A stretch of 64,000 nucleotides of DNA, from assembly GCF_029931775.1 (NCBI RefSeq), contig NC_079325.1:21805461-21869460 (forward strand), written 5' to 3'. Of this stretch, positions 35,295-45,573 are shown piece after piece (position 1 is the stretch's first letter; the number at the start of each line of letters is the position of its first letter). This DNA is from Euleptes europaea. Its lineage: Eukaryota; Chordata; Lepidosauria; Squamata; Sphaerodactylidae. A program made the position numbers and the translations under genes. Below the pieces are notes generated by a model. That model searched no databases. It saw only the letters and a list, made by a program, of their open reading frames with translations, and had not been told where the DNA came from.

Positions 35295-35447
35295 TCAGTT
35301 GCAGCCGCATTCCTCTATTATCATGTCCTCATGATGATGTAGCATCACCTCCCCTTTCTCATAGTACAACATGGAGAGCGGGCTCATTTTGACCGGGGCG
35401 CACGCTGGGCAAGGCACTCGGTCGGGCTGGTACAACTTCAGCAAACT
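35295..35447 (-). CDS. NODAL: NODAL exon 3 (C-terminal cystine-knot strand)
   Basis: 153 nt after acceptor ttgtccctcccag. It encodes [20 protein letters not shown] and continues to EECGCN-stop. The last four of the seven mature-domain cysteines are here. The pair that is adjacent (CC) in mammalian NODAL is spaced as CPAC. Confidence 0.95.
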   Translation of the reverse strand, partial: SLLKLYQPDRVPCPACAPVKMSPLSMLYYEKGEVMLHHHEDMIIEECGCN

Positions 35448-38400
35448 CTGGGAGGGACAAAAGGGAGGGAAAATAGCACATGGACTGTAAGCAGCAGTAT
35501 AAATATCAAGAGATTACAACATGACAGGCCCACCTTCACGTGGAGATGGGATCTTGGCTCAGTAGTAGAGCATTTGTTTTGTGTGCAGAAGGTCCCAGCT
35601 TCAATACCTGCCTCTCCAGTTTAAAAAATCATGTAAGAAGTGATAGAATCATAGAGTTGGAAGGGATCACCAGGGTCATCTAGTCCAACCCCCTGCCCAA
35701 TGCAGAAAACTCACAACTACCTCCCCCACACACACCCAGTGACCCCTACTCCATGCCCAGAAGAGGGCCAAGACGCTCTCCCTCTCATGAACTGCCTAAG
35801 GTCATAGAATCGGCATTGCTGACAGAAAGACCTGATGTGAAAGACCTCTGCATTAGCTCTTGGAGAGCCCCTGCCACTCAGAGTAGACAGCATTGATCTT
35901 GAGAGACCAATGGTCTGACACAGTATAAGGTACCAATGTGTGTTCAGGTCTTAGCTGTGTGCCACATCTAGACATCTCCAGCAGATCTCACTGTGTTTGC
36001 GCAATCCATCCTCTCCCTCCCTCACCTGCCCTGCATGGGGCATGACTGAGGGTCTTTCTGGTTTGAGAAGCCTTGAATCAAGCCCTAATTTACCATGGCT
36101 TCCAAATATACACACCAAGACTAACTGGGGCGTGTTTCCTCTCCAGAAACTGGGATTCACAACTGTGGCTTAATTCCAGTTTAGAATCTTGATTTGTGGG
36201 TAGGAAAGAAACTCCATCTTGCTCAGGTTTCTGCATTCAGACGTCATAAGAAATTGGGCTGTGTTATAAGGATGAAAGGTTTGGGAAATGGTATGGTATA
36301 GCCCAATCTTGTAAGCTAAGCAGGGTCTGTACTTGGATGGGAGACCACCAAGGAAGGCTCTGTAGAGGAAGAGGAAAGCAATGGGAAACCACCTCTGCTT
36401 CTCACTTGCTGGGGTCACCATAAGTCAGTTGCAACTTGATGGCACTTACATAGGTATGATGATAAAATGGAGAAGGGCAAGGAACCATTTGTGCCACCCT
36501 GAGCTCCATGGATCATGGGCAAAGTAAAAAATGTACAAAATGAATAAATACAACCCTTTCCCCTTAAGTGATTTCAGTGCCAACCAAAATGCACCCATTA
36601 TCAACCCAAAAGTGAAAAAGCTCAGGAAAAGAGACAATGGGCACTTTCACAGAGCCCAAATACTGCGCTTTCAATCCACTTTCAATGCACTTTGAAGATG
36701 GATTTTAATGTGTGAACTGGCAACATCCACTTGCAGACGATCGTTAAGGTGCACTGAAAGTGGATTGAAAGTGCATTATTTGGGCTCTGTGAAAGTGCCC
36801 AATGAGACTTTTCCCCCCATTCCAGGCTTAATAACACATCTGGGCCGAATGGTCAGCATGGTGTAGTGGTTAAGAGCAGTGGACTTTAATCTGGAGAAGT
36901 GGGTTTGATTCCCCACTCCTCCACATGAGCAATGAACTCTAATCTTTTGAACCTGGTTGGTTTACCCATTCCTATACATGAAGCCTGCTGGGTGACCTTG
37001 GGCTAGTCACAGTTCTCTCCGAACTCTCTCAGCCCCACCTACCTCACAAGGTGTCTGTTGTGGGGAGAGGAAGGGAAGGCAATTGTAAGCTAGTTTGAGA
37101 CTCCTTAAAGGTAGAGAAAAGCGGGGTATAAAAACGAACTCTTTGGGCACTTTCACATGGTGAATAATGCACTTTCAATCCTCTTTCAATGCACTTTGCA
37201 GCTGGGTTTTACTGTGTGAAACAGCAAAATCCACTTGCAAACGATCATTAAAGTGCATTCAAAGTAGATTGAAAGTGCATTATTCAGCATGTGTGAAAGC
37301 ACCCTTTTTCTTCTTTATCAGGCAAAACTGTGTTTGGTAAAAGTTAAACTCCTCCCTAGCATCATGGCCCTGATCCAACCTCGAGTCCTACATAGCGGCT
37401 ATTTCCCTTTTTAAAATGCCAGGGAGATCTGAATATGGATCTTCCAGTGCTTCGTCTGGTTTGAACTCTCAGCCACCTAAAAGAAATTAGTTTCCCCTTC
37501 CCTATACTTTTACAGACCCATTTTCCAGGTCTCAAGGACTAAAACAAACAAACAGCAACAACAGCCCTTGAACAGTAGTTGCTTCCTACCTGAATATAAG
37601 CATGATTGGTCGGCTTGAAGGTCTCATCCACGGGTGACGGGCAGTCCCCCTCACAGCGGTATGCGTTGAACTTCTTGGGGTACACAATCCAGCTTCCCCA
37701 GCCAGTCTGCTCAAAGTCCACCATCATGTCCACTCTCTTGCACAGAGATCGGCCTTCCTCTCCAAAGTTGGCGGTGGGCAGATCTTTAATCCTCTGCTTT
37801 TGCTTCCTGTTCCGCCGGTGCCGACGGCCTCCGATTTCTTTGGAAGTGCTGCTGTCCGACATGATGTGCTTTGACATCTCCACAGTCCTGATGAGGCTCG
37901 GACCAGGAGAGGAAGCCGCCGAGAACTTATCTTTGGAGAAGATGATGAGTAAGACCCTATTGGCCACACTATGGGTCATCATTATACGTCCCTGGCTGAA
38001 GTCATTGTGCCCAAAGTTACCCTGGAACAAGCTGGCTGCTCCTGTTCCGTCCTCAGCGGAGTCCCCCTCCTCCCAGTCCTGAACATCTGGAATGTCCTTA
38101 TCATCCCCAGAATTCGCAACTTGGTGGAGCCAGAAGCGGAGCATGCTGGTGATGTTAAACACCTTCCAGGAAGAAGGGCTGAAGGAGGTATAGCTGATGA
38201 AGGAGCCGAGGAAGAATTTATCTGTGCAGGTCTGGTTCCCATGACATCTGTACCCATGGCTATGGTAGATGCTCACAGTGACGTTTCTGGCCTGAGAGAA
38301 GGGCAGCAGGTGAACCCGGAGCTCAGCCAGTCTTACCTCATGGTTGCTGGAAATGGAGGTCATGTCAAAAAAGAAGCCCCACTGATTGGCAAACTGGAAA

Positions 38401-41400
38401 GAACCTGGAAGGCAGAAAAAGGACATTGGGGGAAAGAAGAAGAGTTGGTTTTTATATGCCGACTTTCTCTACCACTTAAGGGAGACTCAAAACAGCTTAC
38501 AATCACCTTCCCTTCCCCTCCCCACAACAGACACCCTGTGAGGTAAGAGGGGCTGAGAGAGCTCTAACAGAGCTGTAACTTGCCCAAGGTCACCCAGCTG
38601 GCTTCGAGTGTAGGAGTGGGGAAACAAATCCAGTTCACCAGATTAGCCTCCGCCGCTCATGTGGAGGAGTGGAGAGTCAAACCTGGTTCTCCAGATTCGA
38701 GTCCAGTGCTCCAAACCACCACTCTTAACCACTACACCACGCTGGCTCGAAAAAGTTAACGGAGTTAAAGTCCCACTGAAATCAACAGAGTTTGATGGCA
38801 TTTATGCTTTTCTCTCTAAATAAGGGGCATTGACAGCCTTTGCAACCTATAGCCAAAAGAAATCCAGAGTCTTGAAAATGAATTAAGTGGTAGCTGACAG
38901 GCAGCATCACTTCAACACTATCCATGCAAGCAACTATTTATATCTATGGAGCCATCAATGAGCATGGCACTTAAAAAAGAGAGAGAGGCCCCTCCTTATA
39001 GTGGCTTAGAAACAATTTATATGTATACAGATGAATTGCTTCATTTACACCACAGCTTCTCCCCAATGGGGACACAAAGCGGCTTTTCCTCTCGGTTTTA
39101 TCTTCACAACAACCCTGTAAGGTATTGGTTCTTGTAGGTTATCCGGGCTGTGTGACCGTGGTCTTGGTATTTTCTTTCCTGACGTTTCGCCAGCAGCTGT
39201 GGCAGGCATCTTCAGAGGAGTAACACTGAGAGACACTGTCCTTCAGTGTTACTCCTCTGAAGATGCCTGCCACAGCTGCTGGCGAAGCGTCAGGAAAGAA
39301 AATACCAAGACCACGGTCACACAGGCCGGATAACCTACAAGAACCAACGAACTCTGACCGTGAAAGCCTTCGACAATATCCTGTAAGGTATGTTGGGCTG
39401 AGAGTGTGTGACTGGCCCGAGGTCACCCAGTGAGCTTCCATGGCAGAGTGGGGATTCGAACTTGGGTCTCCAAGATTCTGGTCTGATACTTTAACCACTA
39501 AACCACACTGATTCCCAATACGTACAATCATTATGGTAGTATCTATAGATCTATTTCCCAACACATCCCATTAGTTAATTGGTTAATTAGATCATGGATG
39601 ATGAAAAGACCAGAGGGATTGAAATCTCATTACATTTCGTTGTTCTTTGGTCTACTAAAAAACCCCAATTCCTTTGATATAAAAGCCTTTGTAGAATGCT
39701 TGGGAAAGGTTCACACCCATTAAGACCTAGATTGTGTTGTTTTTGTTCTTTTAAGCAGCTTTTGAAGTGCTGACAAGATACCGCGGGGAAAGTGCTGGAA
39801 CTGTTCACGTACAATCATTTTCAGCACCAGTGAGAAAGAAAGCAAAAGGGAACAAATCCACATTCACAGGGATATATGGTAAAGGCGTTCATATTCCCTG
39901 CCTCTGCTGGGAAATCCTATAATCCAAATTGTGGACATATAAATGTTGTTTTGGCCTTCTGGAGACCCACAGCCGTTGCTGGAGCTGGCAGCATTTTGTG
40001 GAAGTTGCCTTCTCTTGTTGCCTTCTCTTGCATCTCCCTTGATATCTCCTCACACTCTCTCATCCTGTCCGTGAGCCATTTATGGCTAATTTTACCAGAC
40101 CCAGAATGTTGCCTGCTATCTTGTCGCTGAAGACAGAGGCCCAGGTTATATCTAGTGATGTGATTTTCTTGATGGTTTTGAATACAGACTGCAGCCATGG
40201 GATGGGGGGGTGCACTTTAAAAGGGAGGGAATGGTACCAGGGCCCAAGCCAAGGGGATATTCATTACAAAGGCCTACAAGTCGAGGGGGGGGGCAACCCA
40301 GATTGTAGACCCATTATCAACTCATGAATCTGGTGCTCTAACTCAAAAAAACAAATTATAGATTTTGTTAGTCTGTAAGGTCCCTTCTGTAAGGTGGACT
40401 TCTGTTTAATTTTGCTGCAACACACTGACACAGCTACTCCTCCGGAATGGTGTATTGATATTATTTCACAATTACAATAAGCCCCCCCCCAGCTCATATG
40501 TGTATGGGATGGGACTATATGTAGAGATGGCTACTTATGCTGCTTTCCTTTCACCAGCCTGCTTCTATTCACATGGGGGGGATTACAGAGGCTCATACAT
40601 TTCCCCCATAATAAAATAAAATAAAATAAAATCAGGGTGGAAGAACATTGACAGGAACGGCATTAATCTCCCTTCTCATACATCTCTCTCTCCCCCCCCC
40701 CATGTCTGCACTCTGCTTACCAAAAACAAAACGAGACAAAAATTATATCGGGACTGACTTCTACTGCAGAAGGCACGTGCTAGCTTCTGGGTCACACAGA
40801 GTACGTCATCACATGGAGTGGCAAAGGAAATGATCCTCACATTATGAAAAGGTTGTTTATAAACACTTTTAACTCTTTTGGCAAAAATCTAATCAATTGT
40901 CACCTAATTGAAAAACGCTTTTCACTTCAAACAGCAGGGCAGGTAGCAGGTTATTAGCCTGACCTTGTGACTCAAATGTTCCCTAGTTTTGGTCATCTGA
41001 CAGGAAGAAGCCGGGGGGGGGGGACACCCACTATTTTTAAACACTTCTCCACAGAGACTTACCAGGCACCAAATATGTATCTAGGAAGGGTTACCTACAA
41101 ATGCTCAGTCCCTTTAATAGAGGGTTATTGTGATGTTATTTACCTCACCTGCCCATTTCTTTCCAGTAAACCACCATTAACATGAGAGGACATTTTTTTA
41201 ATCCACGTTGTTGGCAGCCTTAACCATAGTTCTTCGTCTAATTAAAATCCTTGTGTTCATCAAAGGATAGCATACATGGCTTCTCTCCTCTGTGATTTTA
41301 TCCTCACAACAGCTCTGTGAGGTAGGATAAGGTGTGAGAGTGTGACTGGCCTAAGGTCTCCCAGTGAACTTCATAGCTGAGCACCGATTTGAACCCAGTT

Positions 41401-44400
41401 CTTGTCCCAGTCCCACACACTAGCCACAACACTGACTTGGCTGAAAACATATTATTAATTTCTACAAGCATTTGGATAATTTTCCGCACCATATTTGTTT
41501 CCTTTTCAGTAGGATTTTCCTTGCTTATTCATTATATGGGGATGGTTACTGTTGCTATGTCTGCCCTTTTGTGACTTGTTACCTACTGAATGCCATTATA
41601 ATGACAATTTGTGGTTTTCATATAACCCATGCTTACAAATAGCTGCATTTTAGCCATCTTAGATATCTTTTCCACAGTAACTGTGAGACATCACATGAAG
41701 CTGCCTTATATTGGGTCAGATCATTGGTCCATCAAGATCAGTACTGTCTGCCCAGCAGCAGCTTTCCAGGGTCTCAGGTAGAAGTCTTTCACGTCGCCTG
41801 ATCCTTTCCACTGGAGATGCTGGGGACTGAACTGGGACCTTCTACATGCCAAGCAGATGCCCCACCACCGTGTTTTAAATAGATACAACCCATTTATATA
41901 TTTATTGAAAACATTTACGCCCTGCTTTTTCACTGTGGTCAAAGGGGTTTACCAAAGATTAAAACAAGTCACACCACTAAATTAAAATTAAATCATCTGT
42001 ACAGTACCCATTTAGTAGGGAAATGCTTTGAAATGGCAGTAGCAAATTCAGACACTAACTGGTTTATCACAGCAGGGGAACGATCAGCTCGATTAATAAT
42101 CAATTTCCTCTGGACCAAAAGGGCACATTACATTCCAGCAGCACTTAAACTTTATCAGGTGAAAACCCTAGCACAAATGCTATATGGAACACAACTTGAT
42201 TCTCCACTCTCTTGTCTTACTCCCATTGAGCATGTGCAATCCAAGTTCCTTAGAGCTGCCCTACAATTGCCAAGATGTGTTCCAAATGCTTTGATCTGTT
42301 TAGAAACTGGCATGGTGAAGGTGGAGGCAAGGATTGTCCTGTCCTCGATTTATCTCTGGCTAAAAATTAACTTCAACCCTAATGGTCTTCTCCCACTGAT
42401 ACTTTGTGACACCTTTAGGTCAAAATGGGTGATAGCCATAGAAGACAAATTAAATAACTTGGGTTTTACACCCCTAGCACTACTTCAGTTAGGGTGGGAA
42501 CAAGCTAAATTAATTATATCCCAAAGGATTAAAGACATTGAGAGACAAGCAGATTTAGCAAGGGCGCCTCTATTCATGGCACCCCTCCATTCTAAATACA
42601 TCCTAGCACCAGCAGCCTATCTCCACTATTTAGAGATAAATAATTATAGAAGGGCCTTTACCCTGGCCAGATGTGCAGCCTTACCTTCTGCTATGCTAGA
42701 GGGGAAATTTAAGAAGACATCCTGGGAGGAGAGATTCTGCCCTTGCAAATCAGGGGACTTAGAAACTGTTGAGCATACCCTCCTGAACTGCAATTTTTAT
42801 ACATTACCCCGTTCGAAGTTTACTGAGCCCCTCTTATCGAGAATGGGACCTGACAGGGCAGGAGAAAGGATTGAGATGCTCCTACAAGGGGATAATCCTT
42901 CAATCATTCTTCAGGTTGCGAAATTTTGCATGGCAGCAATGAAAATTCGACGCCATAGAACAGCCTCTTAGCGCAATTGACAGATGTGTCCCAGCTGTAA
43001 TTTTCTTTTAAGTGTGATAAGACTCGAACTGTAATTCTTTGTTTGTAAGAATTTATTAGCCCATGTTTTCTGTTTTATCTGGCTAAGAGCCGTAAATAAA
43101 TTATCTATCTATCTGGTTTATCACAGCAAGCCCTTTCGGAAGAAGAGCCTGCTTTATACATCTCGTGGAATAGATTGCTGCTGCATGCCAAAGCTTCTTT
43201 AGGCGCTAGTCCCTAGGATGGCACAGTTCTAATCTGAGAATCCTCTTCAGCTTGGGGGGGGGGGGATCCAGTGCAGAATCTGGCAGTTCATCAAAGATGA
43301 GCCCTGTCCAAAAACTGCTCTGAATGTCAACAGCCCAGACCTGAGAGGAGTAAAGCCTTAAGGAAGGAGAACCTCTGAGTATGCATTAAATACTATTTCC
43401 TCCTCACTGCATAATCTTTACCTTGAATATCTGAGATCGGGGGCAGCAGCCTAGGTATAACTTCCAGGCAGGGTCTGCCTATCGCTTTTTAAGAAACGCA
43501 TCTCTGCAGAGGAGGGGAGTGATGAGAGCGTCAAAGCAAATCCCCCCTCCCCGCCACCCCGCAGGAACTTCTCAGCGCCTGGGAGGTTTTGCTTTGGATC
43601 TGCCCCTCTGTAGATGCACATTTCCCCCATCTGAATTCTCAAAACTCTGCATGAGGGCTTATTTTTGAGTCCTGGGGAAAATGTGCATTTAGAGAGTGGC
43701 AAATCCAAGGCCAAACCTCCCATGCGTTTTGGCCCCGTGTGAACCTGCGCCGGTCCCCGAACCGTTCCCCAGGAGGCGAGGGACCGCAGGCTGCCCTGAA
43801 TTCCTCGCAGGCAAAGCGGGATAAGACCCGGATCTCTCCTAGCCAGGCAGGCTTTCCCTTTCTCGGCCGGCAGCCCGCCCCGTCGGCTTGGAGTGGCCGG
43901 TGAAAGTTTGGGTACCGCTTTGGCCTCGAGCGCTTCAGGCCGCCAGCCATTCCTCCCAGGGCAAGCGCCTGGGTCTGGGCAGCCCCTGCATCCCTCCGGG
44001 GTATGGATGCCCGAGGTCCCTTTCCGCCCCTTCTCCATCCATCGCCCTCGATAAACGCCAGAACAACCGGCTTTCCCCTCTTTTCCCCTGTTTTTTGTCC
44101 CCAGCCTGTTCCTGGCAGATTTCAAACGCGCGGCGATGTGGATTTGCGTCTCCCTGGGGGGTCTCCCTCCCTCCCTCCCTCCCTCCCTCCCTCGCAGACG
44201 TCTGAGGCCACAATCCACAAACCAGAGGGGAGGGGGGGGTCTTTAAAGCAGGGGTCGGGGGCGCGACGGAGAAGCCTCATCTGTCAATGACATCCCCGCA
44301 GACCCCAGCCCGGGGGGACGGGCCAGCCCGGGGGGTTCAGTCCCAAGAAAGGAGGAAGGGTCCCGGGTTGGGGGGGGGGCAGAGAAGCCACACTTACTTT

Positions 44401-44680
44401 TCGCCTCCAAGCTGAGGACCGAGTCGGACTCCTGCAGCGCCCGGGCGTCGGCGGGGGGGCCTCCCGGACGGCTCCCGGCCAGGAGGGAACGGTAGAGCTG
44501 CATCATGTAGACCGGGTACCGGAGGGGGCGTCCCGGGGCCACCGAGAGGCGCTGGGCAGGTCCGGAGGGGGCGGACGGGGCCCGGCGGAGGAGCCCCGAC
44601 GGCTCGGGGCTGGCCAGCTCCAGGAGGGCCAGGGTCCAGCAGAGCAGCTCGGGGGCGGACGGAGTCCTCTTGGGGGGCAT
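35295..44680 (-). CDS. NODAL: Nodal growth factor (TGF-beta superfamily), EIF4EBP1/ASH2L-linked paralogue, three exons
   Basis: A secreted TGF-beta ligand that acts through ActRIB/ActRII with EGF-CFC co-receptors and SMAD2/3-FoxH1 in mesendoderm induction and left-right patterning. The spliced product is about 416 residues: a hydrophobic N-terminus ([12 protein letters not shown]), a prodomain with three N-glycosylation sequons (NVT, NQT, NIT near residues 135, 151 and 178), a basic furin site RRHRRNR near 288-294, and a mature domain of about 124 residues. The mature part holds seven cysteines and the Nodal signatures [28 protein letters not shown] and EECGCN. The start codon at 44680 is chosen because a TATA box lies about 91 bp upstream, so the longer in-frame opening above it is not transcribed. 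All splice sites are GT-AG; phases are 1 then 0. The protein is longer than human NODAL (347), mainly in the prodomain. Mammals lack a Nodal at this position, so this is the reptile-retained paralogue. Confidence 0.96.
35546..35950 (+). repeat. Sauria-type tRNA SINE split by a CR1 end (NODAL intron 2)
   Basis: The SINE head TTGGCTCAGTAGTAGAGCA to AAGTGATAG is interrupted at 35641-35822 by a minus-strand CR1 3' end, and resumes with GACCTGATGTGAAAGACCTC. Confidence 0.75.
35641..35822 (-). repeat. CR1 LINE 3' end inside a SINE
   Basis: AATCATAGAGTTGGAAGGG to CGGCATTGCTGACAG. Confidence 0.82.
36285..36450 (+). repeat. 5S-rRNA-derived SINE, diverged
   Basis: GTAAGCTAAGCAGGGTCTG and CTTGGATGGGAGACCACCAA; tail CAGTTGCAACTTGATGGCAC. 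Confidence 0.7.
36638..36801. mobile_element. Long-TIR non-autonomous DNA transposon, copy 1 (NODAL intron 2)
   Basis: TGGGCACTTTCACAGAGCCC at the left is mirrored as GGGCTCTGTGAAAGTGCCCA. Inner arms CTTTCAATCCACTTTCA also pair. No target duplication was clear. Confidence 0.75.
36852..37144 (+). repeat. tRNA-derived SINE, family A (NODAL intron 2)
   Basis: CAGCATGGTGTAGTGGTTAA to GGGGTATAAAAACGAACT. Confidence 0.8.
37145..37304. mobile_element. Long-TIR non-autonomous DNA transposon, copy 2
   Basis: GGGCACTTTCACATGGTGAA to GTGTGAAAGCACCC. Same family as 36638, separated from it only by the SINE. Confidence 0.72.
37590..38404 (-). CDS. NODAL: NODAL exon 2 (prodomain, cleavage site, most of mature ligand)
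   Basis: 815 nt. The acceptor ctgccttccag fits phase 1 from exon 1, and the donor is CAG before gtaggaag. It encodes the prodomain from [14 protein letters not shown], the furin site and the mature ligand up to PTNHAYIQ, the same intron position as in mammalian NODAL. A second AG, 11 nt further in, would break the phase. Confidence 0.95.
38435..38748 (-). repeat. tRNA-derived SINE, family A, sense to NODAL, next to exon 2 acceptor
   Basis: In the NODAL direction the SINE ends with ACCAACTCTTCTTC 30 bp before exon 2. It is full-length, with intact A and B boxes. Confidence 0.85.
39044..39515 (-). repeat. tRNA SINE family C split by a Penelope-like insertion (NODAL intron 1)
   Basis: 39044-39124 and 39380-39515 are one minus-strand family C SINE; CCTGTAAGGTA is present at both sides of the insertion. 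Confidence 0.75.
39125..39379. mobile_element. Penelope-like palindromic insertion with 11-bp target duplication
   Basis: Two inverted copies of the 3186/23740 unit face each other, followed by an extra AACTCTGACCGTGAAAGCC end. CCTGTAAGGTA is duplicated at 39114-39124 and 39380-39390. Each arm carries the CTGAAGA and GCGAA(A/G) core. Confidence 0.75.
41268..41435 (-). repeat. tRNA SINE, family C
   Basis: CTCTGTGAGGTAGGATAAGG core and GATTTGAACCCAGTTC B box on the minus strand. Confidence 0.6.
41692..41872 (-). repeat. Sauria-type tRNA SINE
   Basis: CATGAAGCTGCCTTATATTG to GCCAAGCAGATGCCCCACCA; the head is truncated. Confidence 0.75.
42075..43112 (+). mobile_element. 5'-truncated LINE with open ORF2 C-terminus, NODAL intron 1
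   Basis: A 16-bp duplication CTGGTTTATCACAGCA (42059-42074 and 43113-43128) brackets 1038 bp. It encodes about 298 codons without a stop, from [18 protein letters not shown] to a CCHC-type motif ([18 protein letters not shown]), and ends with CGTAAATAAATTATC(TATC)n. The ATG of the open frame lies in host flank. It is in opposite orientation to NODAL. The clade was not resolved; the 28-kb fragment is related. Confidence 0.85.
44137..44219 (-). promoter_or_regulatory. NODAL: Candidate Nodal auto-regulatory enhancer (two FoxH1 sites plus SMAD palindrome)
   Basis: On the plus strand TGTGGATT lies at 44137-44144 and its reverse complement AATCCACA at 44212-44219, both perfect FoxH1 sites. Between them CAGACGTCTG (44195-44204) joins two SMAD boxes. 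The block is in intron 1, about 180 bp inside the gene from exon 1. Mouse Nodal has its left-side enhancer (ASE), with paired FoxH1 sites, in intron 1. A (CTCC)n tract sits between the sites here. Function is inferred from composition and position. Confidence 0.6.
44163..44194 (+). repeat. (CTCC)n microsatellite in NODAL intron 1
   Basis: About seven CTCC units, lying between the two FoxH1-type sites. Length variation here would change their spacing. Confidence 0.85.
44398..44680 (-). CDS. NODAL: NODAL exon 1 (signal peptide, start of prodomain)
   Basis: 283 nt, from ATG to GAGGCGAAAA before the donor gtaagtgtg. It encodes [13 protein letters not shown], a leucine-rich hydrophobic stretch, then [13 protein letters not shown] and [10 protein letters not shown], which are typical of Nodal/TGF-beta prodomain starts. 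It is very GC-rich and proline-rich, and leaves in phase 1. Confidence 0.93.
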
Positions 44681-44770
44681 CGCTGCAGAAGGGGCGGCGG
44701 AGGGGGGGGACCGCTCGCTCTCCCCGGCCGCGCTCCGCCAATGGTCCTCTCCCCTCCCGTCGAGCGGCGC

Positions 44771-44776
44771 TTTATA
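44771..44776 (-). promoter_or_regulatory. NODAL: NODAL TATA box
   Basis: GTATAAAG on the minus strand, about 91 bp above the chosen ATG, predicts transcription from about 44740-44746 and a 5'UTR near 60 nt. An inverted CCAAT box lies just downstream at 44738-44742. Confidence 0.6.
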
Positions 44777-45573
44777 CCTGGGCGGCCCGCTCGGGTTCGC
44801 CTTTGATGTCCTCCTGGCTCCTTGCACCTCCCGGCCCAGAGCTGTCAAAACTCGCCACCCTCTCCGCACCCACCCTCTGCTCGGGCAACTCCCCCCCCCT
44901 CCAGCCCACCCTACCCCGCGCCGCCCTCCGACGACGAAGTGATGGAGAAATGCGCAGCGGAGCAGGCCGGGGATCGCCTTCTTCCCATTAAGGCACCGGC
45001 AGCCAAGTGAGGAAGGGAGCAGAAGCCTGAAAATAAACAGATCATGACTCTCCCTCCGTCCCTCCCTCCCCCCCCCCTTTCCTTTTCTGCCCTCCCTCTT
45101 GGCACCCTGGGTTCTCTCTCTTGGGCTCATTGTTAAGCCAATAGGGAAGGGGTTCGGAGTTGGGTGGCAATAGGAGGTCAGAGGGCTAGCAGTCCCCCTT
45201 TTAAAACTGGAGGACGGATTTGTGGCGTGAATGGGAAATGGGGATTCTGCAGGACGAAGAGGCTGTGGATAACGCTGCTCATTCATTCATTCCTTGGTTC
45301 GTTTCTTCATTCATTCACTTCATTCATGAAAGTTCCTGGCAATTGACCTGGAATTCCTCTGCCTTGACATCTATGAGAGAATTAAACTTTAAGTTAATAC
45401 ACCTTTTTAAAAGCTACGTTAAAACTTGCCATATTTACAGACAAAGAGAGAAAGGCACATTTTTGCCTTTTATGATGGCAATGCCCAGATGTGTAAAACA
45501 CAGGGGTGAAAGTAGTCCAAATGTGGCCAAATGGTGCAGCAAAATATTGCTGCTGCCCCAGATCTACCTGTAC

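Larger units (their letters stand above)
43700..45000. promoter_or_regulatory. NODAL: CpG-rich promoter and exon 1 region of NODAL
   Basis: GC- and CpG-dense sequence spanning exon 1, the promoter and the first 700 bp of intron 1, in sharp contrast with AT-rich flanks. No dispersed repeats were seen inside it apart from short C/T and G runs. Confidence 0.6.

Noticed and set aside
43451-44218. 255-codon minus-strand frame in NODAL intron 1
   Set aside because: It is Gly/Arg/Pro-rich from GC content, has no homology, and overlaps the candidate enhancer and (CTCC)n.
44681-45286. In-frame extension upstream of the NODAL ATG
   Set aside because: The frame stays open because the region is GC-rich. 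A TATA box lies inside it, and the upstream residues do not resemble Nodal.
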